A stretch of DNA of 64,000 nucleotides, taken from positions 22,406 through 86,405 of the forward strand of contig JANQSF010000069.1 of NCBI GenBank assembly GCA_028284155.1, written 5' to 3'. This document shows positions 1-9,183 of the stretch, piece by piece. The notes beneath the pieces are model-generated. The model was given only the letters and a program-made list of their open reading frames with translations, made no database searches and had not been told where the DNA came from. Source of the DNA: Phycisphaeraceae bacterium. GTDB taxonomy: Bacteria > Planctomycetota > Phycisphaerae > Phycisphaerales > Phycisphaeraceae. The translations under genes were made by a program, and so were the position numbers. Positions within the stretch are counted from its first letter, which is position 1; each line of letters begins with the position of its first letter.

Positions 1-408
1 TTCGCCCCGTGGCGCCAGCAGTTGATCCAACCCATCGACAAACTCACCCGCCCGCACACGCTGATCGGCGAGTGCCTGCATTGGACCATCCAACTGCGTG
101 GCGATGGCCTGGAAACTTCCGATGTCGTCCAGTTGCATCTGCTGGATCTGGCGGCGCAGCGCGGTCTCTCGGCTGAGCTTGAATCGTGCGTTATCCTTGT
201 CGTCAGGGATATAGACATCGACCTCAACCCCAATCTTGGACTCTGTCGCAACCTGTGTGGCGATGAGCGTAGCCCCTGTCGTTCCGGCGATGGCGACGGC
301 GACCGTTTCACCTGTCGTGCTGCAGCCGGCAATTGGGATGACCAATGGCAACAGCAGCGCCATGAGGCATGAATTCCGAGCGGTATTGAAGCTAGTCCTG
401 TATTTCAT
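1..408 (-). CDS. Putative lipoprotein, partial (C terminus beyond the window edge)
   Basis: An open frame on the minus strand begins with ATG at 408 and runs off the left edge without a stop; 136 codons are visible. The first 30 residues form a lipoprotein signal: a short basic start, a hydrophobic stretch (MALLLPLVIPIAG) and a Cys after Ala-Gly, the place of a lipobox. A Gly/Ala/Thr-rich segment follows that could be a second hydrophobic helix (TVAVAIAGTTGATLIAT), then a charged region with VDVYIPDDKD and a Gln-rich helix. The start overlaps the stop of the upstream gene in an ATGA, so the two are very probably translationally coupled in one operon. I do not recognise the family. A cell-envelope role is inferred from the signal only. 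Confidence 0.7.
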   Translation of the reverse strand, partial: MKYRTSFNTARNSCLMALLLPLVIPIAGCSTTGETVAVAIAGTTGATLIATQVATESKIGVEVDVYIPDDKDNARFKLSRETALRRQIQQMQLDDIGSFQAIATQLDGPMQALADQRVRAGEFVDGLDQLLAPRGE

Positions 409-1316
409 GACCCACTCCCGTTCTTCATGCCTTCGAGCACGCCTTTGAGCACTCTTATGGCGTCATTCAATTCGGCATCCATAGACTGCTCGTTCACGGC
501 TGGCGCGTCGAAGATGACTCCGGCGGCTTGCAGCGATGCAATGACTGCCTGAATCAGCTTGCGTTTGCGTGCGGTAGCGTCGTCATCGGGCTTGATGCCG
601 TTTGCCGCATCTGTCAGTGCCTTTTGTGCAGCTTCGTTGGCCTTCTCGGCCTGCTTGGCGTTGCCTTGTGCGCTGATGAGGCCCGTGTACGCATCCTGAC
701 CTGCGGCGGCACCGATGATTCGGGCCATCGCCTGCCCGGTTGTTCGGCTCTGGGAGAAGGCCGAGATCTGTGAGGCGATCGCGTCGGCGTTGGACCCATA
801 GAGAATGGTGAATCGCTGGTTTTGCTCAACCTGTCTCACACGACCAGTCACGGGATTGACCTCCAACACGACGTTGGCCGGGTCGTTTGGGATTCTCTTG
901 CGTGTGACGGCCTCATTTGGTTTCACCATGCCAAATAGACTCTGTAATGCCGACGCGTCGTAGAAGCCAGTCTGCAAGTTCGTCCGGCTCAAGCGCGACT
1001 CGCCCGTGACCTTGACGCGGTAGAATTTCAAGACCGGTTCCTTATCATCTAGGTCAGCGGCTGCGAAGTAGCTGGTCATAGAGGCTTGGTTGCAGCCAGC
1101 GGCGTTCAGCAAAACAGCCAGCACTACGAAGACCAGTCCATTGGTATGGCGGCGTGGTCCGTCGGGGCACTTTTCGTCATCATTGCAGGTGCACACTGTG
1201 ATGTCCTTGCTATCGCCCGCTCTGCGTTGTAGTAGTTGAGATTGGCCAGTACTTTTCAACGCCGTGACATGCTTATCTTTGTCTAAACAAGACTTAAATG
1301 TCCTCCGGTCAAGCAT
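405..1316 (-). CDS. Putative lipoprotein of unknown function
   Basis: 303 codons. The ATG at 1316 is preceded by a good ribosome-binding site (GAGGGAG, about 8 nt upstream). A hydrophobic segment LVFVVLAVLLNAAG followed by Cys (residue 75) looks like a lipoprotein signal, but it lies unusually far from this start. An alternative GTG at 1196, preceded by AAGGA at about 7 nt, would give a 34-residue signal and may be the real start. After the lipobox the protein is soluble, with a helical Ala/Gln/Lys-rich stretch (QAEKANEAAQKAL) that could form a coiled coil. No family recognised. It overlaps the downstream lipoprotein gene by 4 nt (ATGA), so both are probably envelope proteins made from the same transcript. 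Confidence 0.65.
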   Translation of the reverse strand: MLDRRTFKSCLDKDKHVTALKSTGQSQLLQRRAGDSKDITVCTCNDDEKCPDGPRRHTNGLVFVVLAVLLNAAGCNQASMTSYFAAADLDDKEPVLKFYRVKVTGESRLSRTNLQTGFYDASALQSLFGMVKPNEAVTRKRIPNDPANVVLEVNPVTGRVRQVEQNQRFTILYGSNADAIASQISAFSQSRTTGQAMARIIGAAAGQDAYTGLISAQGNAKQAEKANEAAQKALTDAANGIKPDDDATARKRKLIQAVIASLQAAGVIFDAPAVNEQSMDAELNDAIRVLKGVLEGMKNGSGS

Positions 1317-1664
1317 TGGTTGCGCTCCCTCTGATGATGAGAAAAGGGGGACACAGTCCTAGTTACGCGACACAGTCTTATGGCGTATGAACGAACGCAA
1401 GGAACCGTGCGCGGAATTCCTCGACAATGCTGTCAGTTCTTTGTCGTTTGCTTGCAGAATAGCTGCTCTATGCCTGAACGGAGCCGAGCCGCAGTGGCAT
1501 GGGTGCAATCAATCTGGAGTTCCTGTCTAGTCTGGGATCCGACAATCGACAATTCTTGGGGGTCGTGTGCTTCAAACCTCACGACATATACGACCGAGAG
1601 GCAGGCAATGAGAAGCTAAGAGCTCGGCAATCTCAGACCGGCCAAAACTGGAAGAGATCAATTA

Positions 1665-1925
1665 GGTCCTGCTCTTGAGGGAAGACTCGGCGGCATTAGT
1701 CCATGCGACCGACATGCCGTCGATAATTGTGATGGTCCGATCCATACGTTTGTCCAAACTCGGTTTGATACTGGGCACGTGACGCTTACAGCGTTGCGTC
1801 GCACGCGATGGACCCAACACATTGCACGCCCGGCGTTCAGTGACGATATGGCGTCTCGACGTGTCACGCACGTCATGGACCGCAAGCCGTCGCTTGGCCG
1901 GGCTCATGCCAAGCAGAACGTTGTC
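1665..1925 (-). pseudogene. Decayed IS3-family transposase (OrfB) fragment
   Basis: Read on the minus strand, the segment encodes MSPAKRRLAV, then VTERRACNVLG and SRATQR. This is the pattern near the start of IS3-family OrfB (typically SPA-K/R-RR-AV, then V-S-ERRACR-LGQ-R-TQR). After RATQR the similarity becomes weak; a GR-x-x-CRR stretch in another frame may correspond to the usual GRYGYRR, so at least one frameshift and a stop are needed. Only the N-terminal quarter of the transposase can be seen; the DDE catalytic core and terminal inverted repeats are absent. It lies alone in an 850-nt gap between the lipoprotein operon and the sigma factor gene. Family assignment is from memory of the motif. 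Confidence 0.55.
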
Positions 1926-2213
1926 CTAGTTCGAGTTGACAAATCGACCCCAGCTGAGGAGCCCGCCGTGGCCGCGAGGGGTGAAGGTGCTCCACTCAAG
2001 GCACGTATGCGCCGTGCCAATTGAGCTTGCGTAAGCGGACGCAGTGGTGTCCGACGCTACGGCGTGTGGTCGTCAAGTCCTCAGCGGCTGACGGATGGGG
2101 CATCGCGAGGCCCCTCCTTCATTGCGTTGCCAGAACGCTGGTATTGTGTGGAGGCTTGACCGGGTAGAATGCGCCGGGGCGTCCATGTCCTAGTCAACCG
2201 GGTGATAGTGCTT

Positions 2214-2981
2214 ATGAGTACCGAGGATGGTTCAGGTCCGAATGCAAGTGGTCCTCTGACACGCTGGGGCGACATCCGTGCAGCCAAAGACAGTTCTAAC
2301 CCTCGTAGTCGAGAGGCCTTGGCACAGTTGATCGAGCGCTACGAGCCGGTCCTGAGACTCTTTTATCGTGGTGTGTTTCCGCACGTGCCTCGGTTGGACG
2401 AAGACGATCTGATTCAGAGTTTTCTCACGGACTACTTTGTCGCGCAGCGCCTGCTGGAATCGGCGGACCGTTCCCGAGGGCGCTTCAGGAGTCTGCTGTT
2501 TACGGCGTTCCGTAATCACGTGTTAATGGAATTGCGACGGGACAAGCGGTTACGTGTGGTCGTGGGATTGGATAACTTCGAAACAGCCGGGCAGTCGCAG
2601 GCGTCGGTTGGAGGTATTACGACAAACCAGGAGACTGTCGCGTGGGCACGTTACGTGCTTGACGAGACGCTGCGTCGCTTGGAGGTCGACTGCCGCAGTC
2701 GTGGGCGCACGCACGTGTGGGAGGTCTTTCGACGCCGCCTCATTGTGCCGGCGTGGGAAAGTATGCCGGCTGCGGGGCACGACGTGCTGGCTCAGGAGTT
2801 GGGCCTTGCCGACGCAAGGCAATCGGAGAACCTGTTGAAGACGGCCAAGCGGCGATTCCGGCAGTTGCTTGTCGTCTTGATGGGTGAACTGGGGGTCTGT
2901 GAGGATGAAGTTGACCGGGAAGTAATGGATTTGTTGAAGACTTTCGGCGAGGTGCGCACGTTTTTGCCCGGCGAGGACTAA
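2214..2981 (+). CDS. ECF-like RNA polymerase sigma factor (planctomycete type)
   Basis: About 255 residues from the ATG at 2214. The N-terminal half has sigma region 2 features as in planctomycete extracytoplasmic-function sigma factors: TRW near the start, ERYEPVLRLFYRG, DEDDLIQSFLTDYF and the diagnostic RGRFRSLLFTAFRNH. The C-terminal part (VLAQELGLADARQSENLLKTAKRRFRQLL) resembles a region 4 helix-turn-helix. An in-frame ATG at 2169 would add 15 residues; it has GGAGG but with a long 14-nt spacing. I prefer 2214 because relatives usually start shortly before TRW, and GGGTGA lies 8 nt upstream. The Ser/Thr kinase gene starts 68 nt downstream on the same strand. In planctomycetes such sigma factors are often encoded beside kinases and may be controlled by phosphorylation rather than by an anti-sigma factor; here that is inference. 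Confidence 0.85.
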   Translation: MSTEDGSGPNASGPLTRWGDIRAAKDSSNPRSREALAQLIERYEPVLRLFYRGVFPHVPRLDEDDLIQSFLTDYFVAQRLLESADRSRGRFRSLLFTAFRNHVLMELRRDKRLRVVVGLDNFETAGQSQASVGGITTNQETVAWARYVLDETLRRLEVDCRSRGRTHVWEVFRRRLIVPAWESMPAAGHDVLAQELGLADARQSENLLKTAKRRFRQLLVVLMGELGVCEDEVDREVMDLLKTFGEVRTFLPGED

Positions 2982-3049
2982 TTAGATTCATGGGGATAAC
3001 CCCATTGTGTGTCCGACACTGATGGACGTGACGAGACCGGGGATTCCGG

Positions 3050-5980
3050 GTGACGGCCATGCCAATGCAACCGGACATGTCGACCGCAGCAGATATCCCC
3101 GTCGTCGAGGGATTCGTTGTCGGGCGACTGATCGGTGTCGGCGGGATGGGGGAGGTATGGCAGGCGGTCCAACTGGATACGCGCCGCACGGTCGCGCTCA
3201 AGGTCATTAGTCAGGACGCGATTGCGTCACCCGAGGCGGCGACACGGTTCAGGACCGAGATCGAGGCGGCGTCGCGGCTGGATCATCCCGCGATCGCGCG
3301 CGTCTTTGAAAGCCGCGTGTACGGCGGCACATTCTGTTATGCGATGGAGTTCGTCGACGGGGTACCCATCGACGAGTATGTGCGTGAGAAGACGTTATCC
3401 GCTGATGCCGTCCTGGAGTTGGTGGCGGCGGTCGCAGATGGTGTGCAGCATGCTCATCTGCGTGGTGTGATGCATCGTGACCTCAAACCCAGCAACATCC
3501 TTGTACGCCCCGACGGCTCACCCGTCATCGTCGACTTTGGCGCGGCCAAGTTTTTGGAAGAGCCGAACGTCGGCGATGCCGCCCTCACCCGACCTGGTTG
3601 TGACGTCGGCACGTTGCGGTATATGTCGCCTGAACAGGCGGCGGGCCGGTCCGAGGAGGTGGACGCGCGTTGCGACGTGTATGCGCTAGGTGTTCTACTT
3701 TACGAATTGTTAGCCGGTGAATCACCGTATGAGGCGTCGGACTGTCAGACGGAATACGAACTGCGCAACGCGATTGTAGAAGGTCGCCGCGTCTCGCTCC
3801 GTCGACGCGGCGTGGGCGCGGGCAGGGCGCTTGAAGCGGTGGTCGACAAGTCGCTGCGGCATGGCGTGGAAGCGCGGTATCAATCGGCCGGCGAGTTGTC
3901 GGACGACTTGCGACGTGTGCTGCGGCGCGAGCCCGTCCATGCGCGGCAACTGAAGCTGCGCCACTTGATTCAGAGTTGGGTCGTGAAACGCCGCAAGGCG
4001 GTGATGGTCGGCATGTTGGTGCTAATCGTCGCGGCGGCAGGTGTGCAACTTGGCTGGCGGTGGTTTCATGGCCAGCGAGCAGATCGCCGCGAGACCGCGA
4101 TGGTGATGAGCCTTCAGAGCGCCGCGCGACTGGTCGACGAGGGCAACTCTGCTGATGCGCGGGCCCAACTGGAGACATTGCCGCGTTGGAGTCAGAACTG
4201 GTTGAGCGAGCACCTGCTGCTTCAGGCGGATTCGAGCGCGCGGTCGCTCGCAGGGGAAACTATCCGCGGCGTCGAGCTGATGGCCGATGACCGACGGGTC
4301 GTGGTGGTCGAAGAAGGTGGATTAACTCGTCAGTGGGATGCGGTCACGGGCCGCATTCTGTCCGAGACCCTTTTGCCTTACGACTTTCGTCTCTGTGCGG
4401 TATCTCCGTCCGGGCGGTATGTTGCGGCGGTAAGCAACGGCCGGCTTGACATCATCGAGCTGGCCACGGGTCAGGTCGTTGCTACACGTGACGGCATACT
4501 TGGCCCGGTCCGCAAGATCGCTTGGCGCCCGGATGAGGAGGGACTGGGGATGCTCACCGAGCGAGGCCGATTCGATCTGATGGATCGCCACTCGCTTGCG
4601 ACGGTATCGGAGTTGCGACTGGAGCACGAAGTGAACTCGTTCGCCTTCGGACCAGGACGGGGTGAGCTCACTGTGGCCGGCGACCGCGTTTCAACATACG
4701 AAATCTCGAAAGGTACCGTCCGGGCTTCCACGCCACCGGATGCTGGCCGCCTTGTCACCATTTGTGATGGCGATGGCGCGAGCCGCGTGTTAACAGGCGG
4801 CCACTGGGGGCACGTGACTCTCTGGGACCGGCATGAGACGTCGACTGATGCCAGACGGACTTACCGCGAGGCGGGCAGCACGGTTACGGCGTGCGTGCTC
4901 GATCCACAAACTGGTATGGTGTTTGGGGGTACGCAGCGTGGGCAGATCGTCGTTTGGCGGAAAGCTGATCCGAGGCCGGCCTTTGTGCTGAACGGACACG
5001 CGGGGTCGGTCCGCTACTTGCGGTTGTCGTCCGACGGAAAGCGATTGGTCTCGGCAACCAAGTGGGCGGTGAAGGTTTGGGAGTTGGATGACACGGTCGC
5101 GGTAGAGGTCCGCGGTGCGGGGACGACACTCGTTGTCGCGGGCGCGTTGAGTCCGAAGGGCGACCGATTCGCGGTGGGCTACTCAGACGGTCGCGTCGAG
5201 CTAATTGACGTCGCAACGGGGCTTGGGCCGGCGCTGCCGGAATTCGGTGAGATTGCCAGTTCCCTGCGCTTCTCGCACAGTGGGGAAAAGATCGCTCTAG
5301 CGCTGACGGACGGGCGTGTGCTTGTCCACGATCTCCGTCGCGGTGGTACTGAAGAGATCCAGCCGGCAGTGACTGTGCAGGCCGAACAGCTGTTTTTCTC
5401 TCACGACGACAGCCTGCTCGCGTTCACCACAGGCGGCCGTGTGGACGTGTACCCCGCATCGGGCGGACCGGCCGTATTGAGCTGCGTTGGGCACGCATTG
5501 ACATGGCAGTTGCTGGACGGTCGTCCGCGCCTTTTGGTCTCGCGTTCCAGCCCACCGGACGGTCACGCCAGGTTGGTCGCTGTGGACACAGCGACGCGGC
5601 AAGAGGTGGAATTGGCCCAGTTGGCAGATGCGAGGGCAAATGGGATGGTGGCCGGCGTGGGCGAAGAAGGCGAGGAGCTGTTGGTTATTGCGCTGTCGGA
5701 TAACAAGCTCCAAGTGATTGAGGTCCGACCGGACGAAGCAGCCACACGTTACATCACAGCCCCCGGCCCGCGCGTGGTCGCCTTGACGGTCACGCGGACC
5801 GGGGACTTGATGTTTACAGCCGGAGACGGTGTTCGCGCACGAACGCTACGGTCCGGTCTGGAGGTATTGACACTGTCGCGCAAACGTCGCGACGTATTCA
5901 TCAACCTGGACTTCTCTGCCGACAACCGACTGTTGGGCGCTCTGGGGGACAACCGCTACGTCGTTTGGCGCTCAAGGTGA
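3050..5980 (+). CDS. Ser/Thr protein kinase with transmembrane segment and WD40-like propeller
   Basis: 976 residues from a GTG at 3050 (GGGGA about 7 nt upstream; ATGs at 3059, 3065 and 3077 are alternatives). The kinase domain spans roughly residues 20-285: glycine loop GVGGMGEVW near residue 26, VALK lysine at 51, HRDLKPSN at 142-149, DFG at 162, and SPEQ in place of the APE motif. These are the features of an active PknB-type kinase. A hydrophobic segment ([17 protein letters not shown], about residues 320-336) should cross the membrane, placing the kinase in the cytoplasm. The rest, about 395-976, is repetitive with WD40-like signatures (for example [36 protein letters not shown]) and should form one or two beta-propellers for ligand or protein binding. 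It follows the sigma factor gene by 68 nt, suggesting a signalling pair. Confidence 0.9.
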   Translation: MTAMPMQPDMSTAADIPVVEGFVVGRLIGVGGMGEVWQAVQLDTRRTVALKVISQDAIASPEAATRFRTEIEAASRLDHPAIARVFESRVYGGTFCYAMEFVDGVPIDEYVREKTLSADAVLELVAAVADGVQHAHLRGVMHRDLKPSNILVRPDGSPVIVDFGAAKFLEEPNVGDAALTRPGCDVGTLRYMSPEQAAGRSEEVDARCDVYALGVLLYELLAGESPYEASDCQTEYELRNAIVEGRRVSLRRRGVGAGRALEAVVDKSLRHGVEARYQSAGELSDDLRRVLRREPVHARQLKLRHLIQSWVVKRRKAVMVGMLVLIVAAAGVQLGWRWFHGQRADRRETAMVMSLQSAARLVDEGNSADARAQLETLPRWSQNWLSEHLLLQADSSARSLAGETIRGVELMADDRRVVVVEEGGLTRQWDAVTGRILSETLLPYDFRLCAVSPSGRYVAAVSNGRLDIIELATGQVVATRDGILGPVRKIAWRPDEEGLGMLTERGRFDLMDRHSLATVSELRLEHEVNSFAFGPGRGELTVAGDRVSTYEISKGTVRASTPPDAGRLVTICDGDGASRVLTGGHWGHVTLWDRHETSTDARRTYREAGSTVTACVLDPQTGMVFGGTQRGQIVVWRKADPRPAFVLNGHAGSVRYLRLSSDGKRLVSATKWAVKVWELDDTVAVEVRGAGTTLVVAGALSPKGDRFAVGYSDGRVELIDVATGLGPALPEFGEIASSLRFSHSGEKIALALTDGRVLVHDLRRGGTEEIQPAVTVQAEQLFFSHDDSLLAFTTGGRVDVYPASGGPAVLSCVGHALTWQLLDGRPRLLVSRSSPPDGHARLVAVDTATRQEVELAQLADARANGMVAGVGEEGEELLVIALSDNKLQVIEVRPDEAATRYITAPGPRVVALTVTRTGDLMFTAGDGVRARTLRSGLEVLTLSRKRRDVFINLDFSADNRLLGALGDNRYVVWRSR

Positions 5981-5986
5981 CCTTGG

Positions 5987-6340
5987 TCAGACACAGTCAG
6001 TGATGGTGGCTTCGGCGGCGGTGCAGTCCGTGCCCGAGCTCGTCTTCTTGCAGTACGTCCCTCGGGGGTCGCTCGGCGGTGCCGTAGTCTTGCGGAAGAC
6101 GTGCAGGCCGTTGCAGCTGCTGCCGGCACTCATGTACCGGATCGTCAGTTGCCAGTCGACAATATCGTCGCCGTCTTTGATGGCCACGCACTTGCCGACG
6201 AGAAAGTCGCCGCCGGAAACCTTGTTGTATTCCGGTGGGTCCGCCGTGCTGTCGAGCTCCAACTCATTGCTTGGGCCACTGCAGTTATTGCCGCCGACTT
6301 CGTCAAGGATGGCAAGGACTCGGTCTGGTAGGGTCGACAT
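5987..6340 (-). CDS. Small cysteine-rich protein of unknown function
   Basis: 117 residues. The start is set by a strong site (TGAGGAGCG) about 7 nt before the ATG at 6340; a longer frame to 6430 has no such site. It begins MSTLPDRVLAILDEVGGNNC and contains six cysteines, with no signal peptide or membrane segment. The rest is polar with Gly/Ser/Thr-rich stretches and ends in TAAEATITDCV. I recognise no family. The short soluble N-terminal helix followed by a Cys/Ser/Thr-rich part is compatible with a ribosomally made, modified peptide precursor or with a metal- or disulfide-binding protein, but no modification enzyme is visible nearby. Its stop lies only 6 nt from the stop of the convergent kinase gene, so the two transcripts must overlap or share a termination zone. 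Confidence 0.7.
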   Translation of the reverse strand: MSTLPDRVLAILDEVGGNNCSGPSNELELDSTADPPEYNKVSGGDFLVGKCVAIKDGDDIVDWQLTIRYMSAGSSCNGLHVFRKTTAPPSDPRGTYCKKTSSGTDCTAAEATITDCV

Positions 6341-6665
6341 ACAAGCGCTCCTCAAAAAGAAACAGGATGGGAATCCGGCGTGCGACTGACGCGCCGGCAC
6401 GAGACGTGATGGGCCCCGAGACTCTCTCACGTCAGTTATGCCGGCTTGATCTCTATCGTGCGCACGTTTGGGTTAGGTATTCAGCGCCCTGCCGTAATTG
6501 GCGTATTTCGTCTTGTGGAAGTAAGGCACCAATAGGGAGTTGCGCGCTTATGTCCTCAAACAGGGGGATCACCCCATCACCTGAAGAAAAAGGTCGACGG
6601 TGTTCTGATTTGTGCGCGGTGTGGTACACTCATACATCATGTGAATTCGCCGTTCCGGAGAGACA

Positions 6666-7373
6666 ATGATGCCTCGATCGATGCCGATGTCGTTGGTGTG
6701 CTTGTGTGTGGCCCTTTCGGTCGTGGAAGGTGAAGCGGCGACTATCACGTCAGTCATCCAAGTTGTCGGCGATGGCGTCACCGAGACCATGGTCAGCGTG
6801 CCAGATACCTTGGACCCGAACGACGACAACACGTCGTTCTCATTCAACTTCGCCCAGTACCGTTTACGGCTGGACGAAGTGACAACGGTCGATATCGAAT
6901 TCGGCACGGCCGATTCGGGCGGCACGACGGAGTACGACTTATTCGTGACCCTCGACAACCGCACCGACGTGGAGTGGTTAGGCTTGATAGCGGAACTGGG
7001 CCGTGGCGTGGGTCCGCAGTTCGTGCCGTCCGGCCTGGACGGCCTGAGCTTCGACACTGATGAGAACGATCCAACGGCAGAGCGTGATAGTGTGGTGGAC
7101 TCGCGAAGCTTCCTGCTCTTGGAACACCTAGACGATCAGATGGAGTGGGGGATGGGGTTGGTGCCATCGCCCGGTTCAGACGATTTGGCCTTTACATTCG
7201 ATCTCCCTGACCTTGATGGTTCCGGGGCGTTTACGCTCCGGTTCGAACCGGTGGTCGAGTCGGAGCCGCCCGTGCCGGAGATGTCAACGGTTTCGGTTCT
7301 GGCCTTTGCGTGGTTGTTGGGGGCCGTGTCGGCGCGCGGCCGCCGGACGAAGCGCGCTCGCCCCGGAGGTTGA
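6666..7373 (+). CDS. Exported protein with PEP-CTERM-like C-terminal sorting tail
   Basis: 235 residues. GGAGAG lies just before the ATG at 6666. The N terminus has a signal peptide (MSLVCLCVALSVVEGEA). The mature part is acidic and rich in beta-prone segments (TITSVIQVVGDGV, VTTVDIEFGTADSGGTTEY), with no catalytic motif I recognise. The C terminus has the three-part layout of PEP-CTERM anchors: VPEM after a Pro/Glu-rich linker, a hydrophobic helix (TVSVLAFAWLLGAVSA), and a basic end (RGRRTKRARPGG). The canonical motif is VPEP, so VPEM is a variant. Proteins with this tail are recognised by exosortase and usually end up in extracellular matrix; that function is family knowledge, not seen here. 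A low-GC hairpin follows shortly after the stop. Confidence 0.75.
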   Translation: MMPRSMPMSLVCLCVALSVVEGEAATITSVIQVVGDGVTETMVSVPDTLDPNDDNTSFSFNFAQYRLRLDEVTTVDIEFGTADSGGTTEYDLFVTLDNRTDVEWLGLIAELGRGVGPQFVPSGLDGLSFDTDENDPTAERDSVVDSRSFLLLEHLDDQMEWGMGLVPSPGSDDLAFTFDLPDLDGSGAFTLRFEPVVESEPPVPEMSTVSVLAFAWLLGAVSARGRRTKRARPGG

Positions 7374-7404
7374 CCGAGACACTTCCAGCTCTATTACTAT
7401 TGAA

Positions 7405-7425
7405 GTAAAAGAGTTCCCCTTTTAC
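7405..7425. other. Hairpin after the PEP-CTERM-like gene
   Basis: GTAAAAG and CTTTTAC form a perfect 7-bp stem with a 7-nt loop, 32 nt after the stop at 7373. Stem GC is low and there is no clear T-run, so termination is only possible, not shown. Confidence 0.4.
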
Positions 7426-7481
7426 CCCGGAAGGGCTCGGTTCGGGCATTGCCTGGGCCGGGCCTGTTCTATCCGCCATAG

Positions 7482-7509
7482 GACCGGCAAATCCCCCCAC
7501 CGGTCTTTT
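7482..7509 (+). terminator. Candidate rho-independent terminator
   Basis: GACCGG pairs with CCGGTC across a 12-nt loop rich in C, followed directly by TTTT. It lies 110 nt downstream of the exported-protein gene and would stop plus-strand transcription. Confidence 0.5.
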
Positions 7510-7828
7510 GCTGACCAGCAGGGGGCCGGAAGAACGCAGCGGCCCCCGGTCGCGCTACGGCTCTCCGACTAGACATATGCAATTGTGTGGTGGACCGTGC
7601 GCAGCTTGGTTCCCGCGAGCTGGCCCGCTACATTGACTGGGATTCGCGCCCGCCTCGTCTCTGTTTGTCGGTCTGAAGGGCCATAGGCGCCCTGTTATCT
7701 TCGGTAGGCCCTGGCACGCCAGCAGAAACTCTCACTCAGACTGGATCAAGTTCTACCGGGCAGGTCAGCCCGTGCTCCGGCAGGGGGCTTATTGTTATAC
7801 TGTCCGTTCACTACTTCGCCCCCGGAAG

Positions 7829-7863
7829 CCCTCGACTTGGCCTCGGCCGGGTCGGGGGTTTTT
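7829..7863 (+). terminator. Strong terminator-like hairpin with T5 tail
   Basis: CCCTCGAC pairs with GTCGGGGG (one G-T pair), continued by an inner TTGGCC/GGCCGG stem, and is followed by TTTTT. This is a classic rho-independent shape on the plus strand, yet no gene precedes it within 450 nt. Confidence 0.6.
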
Positions 7864-7923
7864 GTTGACCGCTTGCGATGGCGCTACTGTGAGTGTTGAG
7901 CTGGCCCTTCTGGCCAGGGCACT

Positions 7924-7950
7924 ACACCCCGGTCCTCCCCCGGGGTGTTT
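7924..7950 (+). terminator. Terminator-like hairpin
   Basis: ACACCCCGG and CCGGGGTGT form a perfect 9-bp stem with a 7-nt loop (TCCTCCC), followed by TTGTG. The T-run is short, so the terminator reading is moderate. Confidence 0.45.
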
Positions 7951-8016
7951 GTGTGCGCACTGTCTGAGCGCAGCGAGCATAGGTAGAGCGGAGAGGCCGT
8001 CGTGTTCTTTCTCGTG

Positions 8017-8043
8017 GACTGCGCGTTGCAACGGCGCGCAGTC
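8017..8043. other. Perfect 9-bp GC-rich hairpin
   Basis: GACTGCGCG and CGCGCAGTC flank a 9-nt loop. There is no T-run, so it looks like part of a structured RNA rather than a terminator. A terminator-like hairpin follows 38 nt downstream. Confidence 0.45.
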
Positions 8044-8080
8044 TGTCTCCGGGGCGGCCACTCCTCAGCGTCCCGGGGAG

Positions 8081-8111
8081 CCCCGGCCAGTGCGACTTGG
8101 TCGGGGTTTTT
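8081..8111 (+). terminator. Strong terminator-like hairpin with T5 tail
   Basis: CCCCGGCCA pairs with TGGTCGGGG (9 bp, one G-T pair) across an 8-nt loop, followed by TTTTT. Together with the hairpin at 8017 it would end a short plus-strand transcript. Confidence 0.6.
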
Positions 8112-8408
8112 AAGTCGGCCGTCGGCCGTGGCGATACCCACCTCGTCGACTCAACTGACAAGCGTCCTGCTCCAGCGTAACGGGGCGATTGTTGTGCGCG
8201 CCGTGCACGAAAGGATCATCTCCAGAGAGGGGGGTTTGGAGCTGCCGAGAAGGAGTGAGTCGACGATGGGAAGGTGTCAATCGTCAGTCCTGCGGACACT
8301 GACATAGAAGAAACGACTCCGGTTCGAGAACTAAGGCTGGCGTGGGAGTTTCTCAATTAGTGTCGGTAAGATTGAGAAGGGGCCAACCGAACTGAGAGTC
8401 GAGCTGCT

Positions 8409-8816
8409 TTAGTAGCGGTTGATCATCACGTGGATGATGTGACCGAGCGTTGCATGCCAGGCCACTTCGGTCTCGTGGCTCCAATGCAGGTCGAACTCTG
8501 CGGCCGTCTTGATCAAGGACGACCGCCATGATTCATAAAGGTGAGGACGGACATCGAGGTGGTCGCGGTCGTGACTCTCCGCCCTCTCGCGCAGGTCATG
8601 CAGCGACTCGTGGTCTCCAGATGCCGCGCCAGCCGCCAGCAAGAGCGACTTCAACAGGAGTCGGCCGTGGACCTTCATGTCGGTGTGAAGAAACATTTGC
8701 TTGATCTCGTCCGACGACGCCAAGAAGTGGCGATGGAAAGTCGGAATGAACCGGTCGTTTTCGGCGCACCTGTTAAGACTGAGCAGGAAGAGGTCTGAAT
8801 GGCTGGTATCGTCCAC
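8409..8816 (-). CDS. Single-domain globin-like protein
   Basis: 135 residues from a GTG at 8816 (an open frame extends to a TTG at 8885 without a ribosome-binding site). The sequence follows a bacterial single-domain globin pattern: LNRC near the start, FIPTFHRHFLASSDEIKQMF in the B-C-D region, TDMKVHGRLLLKSLLLAA (helix E), ERAESHDRDHLDVRPHLY, where a His is expected to bind the heme iron, and a final helix with AWHATLGHIIHVMINRY. Length and order fit the fold. Such proteins bind heme and are used for oxygen or NO chemistry or sensing; which applies here cannot be told. The gene stands alone between the hairpin-rich stretch and the promoter of the giant gene. A hairpin at 8350-8378 lies downstream. 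Confidence 0.75.
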   Translation of the reverse strand: MDDTSHSDLFLLSLNRCAENDRFIPTFHRHFLASSDEIKQMFLHTDMKVHGRLLLKSLLLAAGAASGDHESLHDLRERAESHDRDHLDVRPHLYESWRSSLIKTAAEFDLHWSHETEVAWHATLGHIIHVMINRY

Positions 8817-8984
8817 AGCAACCCCCGGAGTGCTTGTGTGTGGCCGTCTACCCTGAAGTATGCTCGTATGGGCGGCCCCGAGCAACGAATGCGCCGTTTC
8901 CGCTCAGTTCTTGTGCAATGGAATTGGCGACGTTTGGCGGCACCTCCACAGCCCTCGAACTCCAGTTCTGTAGACTCCAACAAA

Positions 8985-9017
8985 CCACCCCGGCATGAAC
9001 CGGGGCTGTTGGTGTTT
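8985..9017. other. Terminator-like hairpin upstream of the globin gene
   Basis: CCCCGG and CCGGGG form a 6-bp stem with loop CATGAA, extended imperfectly by CCA/TGG. Short T-rich stretches occur on both sides, so it could stop transcription in either direction. No plus-strand gene ends nearby. Confidence 0.4.
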
Positions 9018-9183
9018 AGGTTGTAGTGGTCACGACGGTCGATGGCGCCACGGTCGCGTCACACTGAGTAGACACATCAGCGGCAATCAGTCTGGCCCAC
9101 TATGACTGTGGTAGCGGGTTTTCCCGGTAGTTGGTGTTGACGTGATTCTCACACGTTTCTTTGTTAACAAGCAGCAGACGCTG

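Larger units (their letters stand above)
7374..8408. other. Gene-poor 1-kb stretch rich in stable hairpins
   Basis: No open frame here has a convincing start, ribosome-binding site or protein-like composition. The stretch does hold at least six perfect or near-perfect stem-loops (7405, 7482, 7829, 7924, 8017, 8081), several with T-runs on the plus strand. Near its right end TTCTCAAT (8350-8357) and ATTGAGAA (8371-8378) form another 8-bp stem about 30 nt beyond the stop of the globin gene. Either several terminators are stacked here, or the stretch carries small structured RNAs. Confidence 0.6.

Noticed and set aside
1346..1377. GGGGGACACAGTCC and a second GACACAGTC, reminiscent of REP/RAYT-linked sequences
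   Set aside because: Too short, no palindrome and no second copy clearly related in the window (a GACACAGTC at about 5989 is probably chance).
7640..7660. GGGATTCGCGCCC as a possible tRNA T-arm
   Set aside because: Loop does not fit TTCRANN and no other tRNA arms are found upstream.
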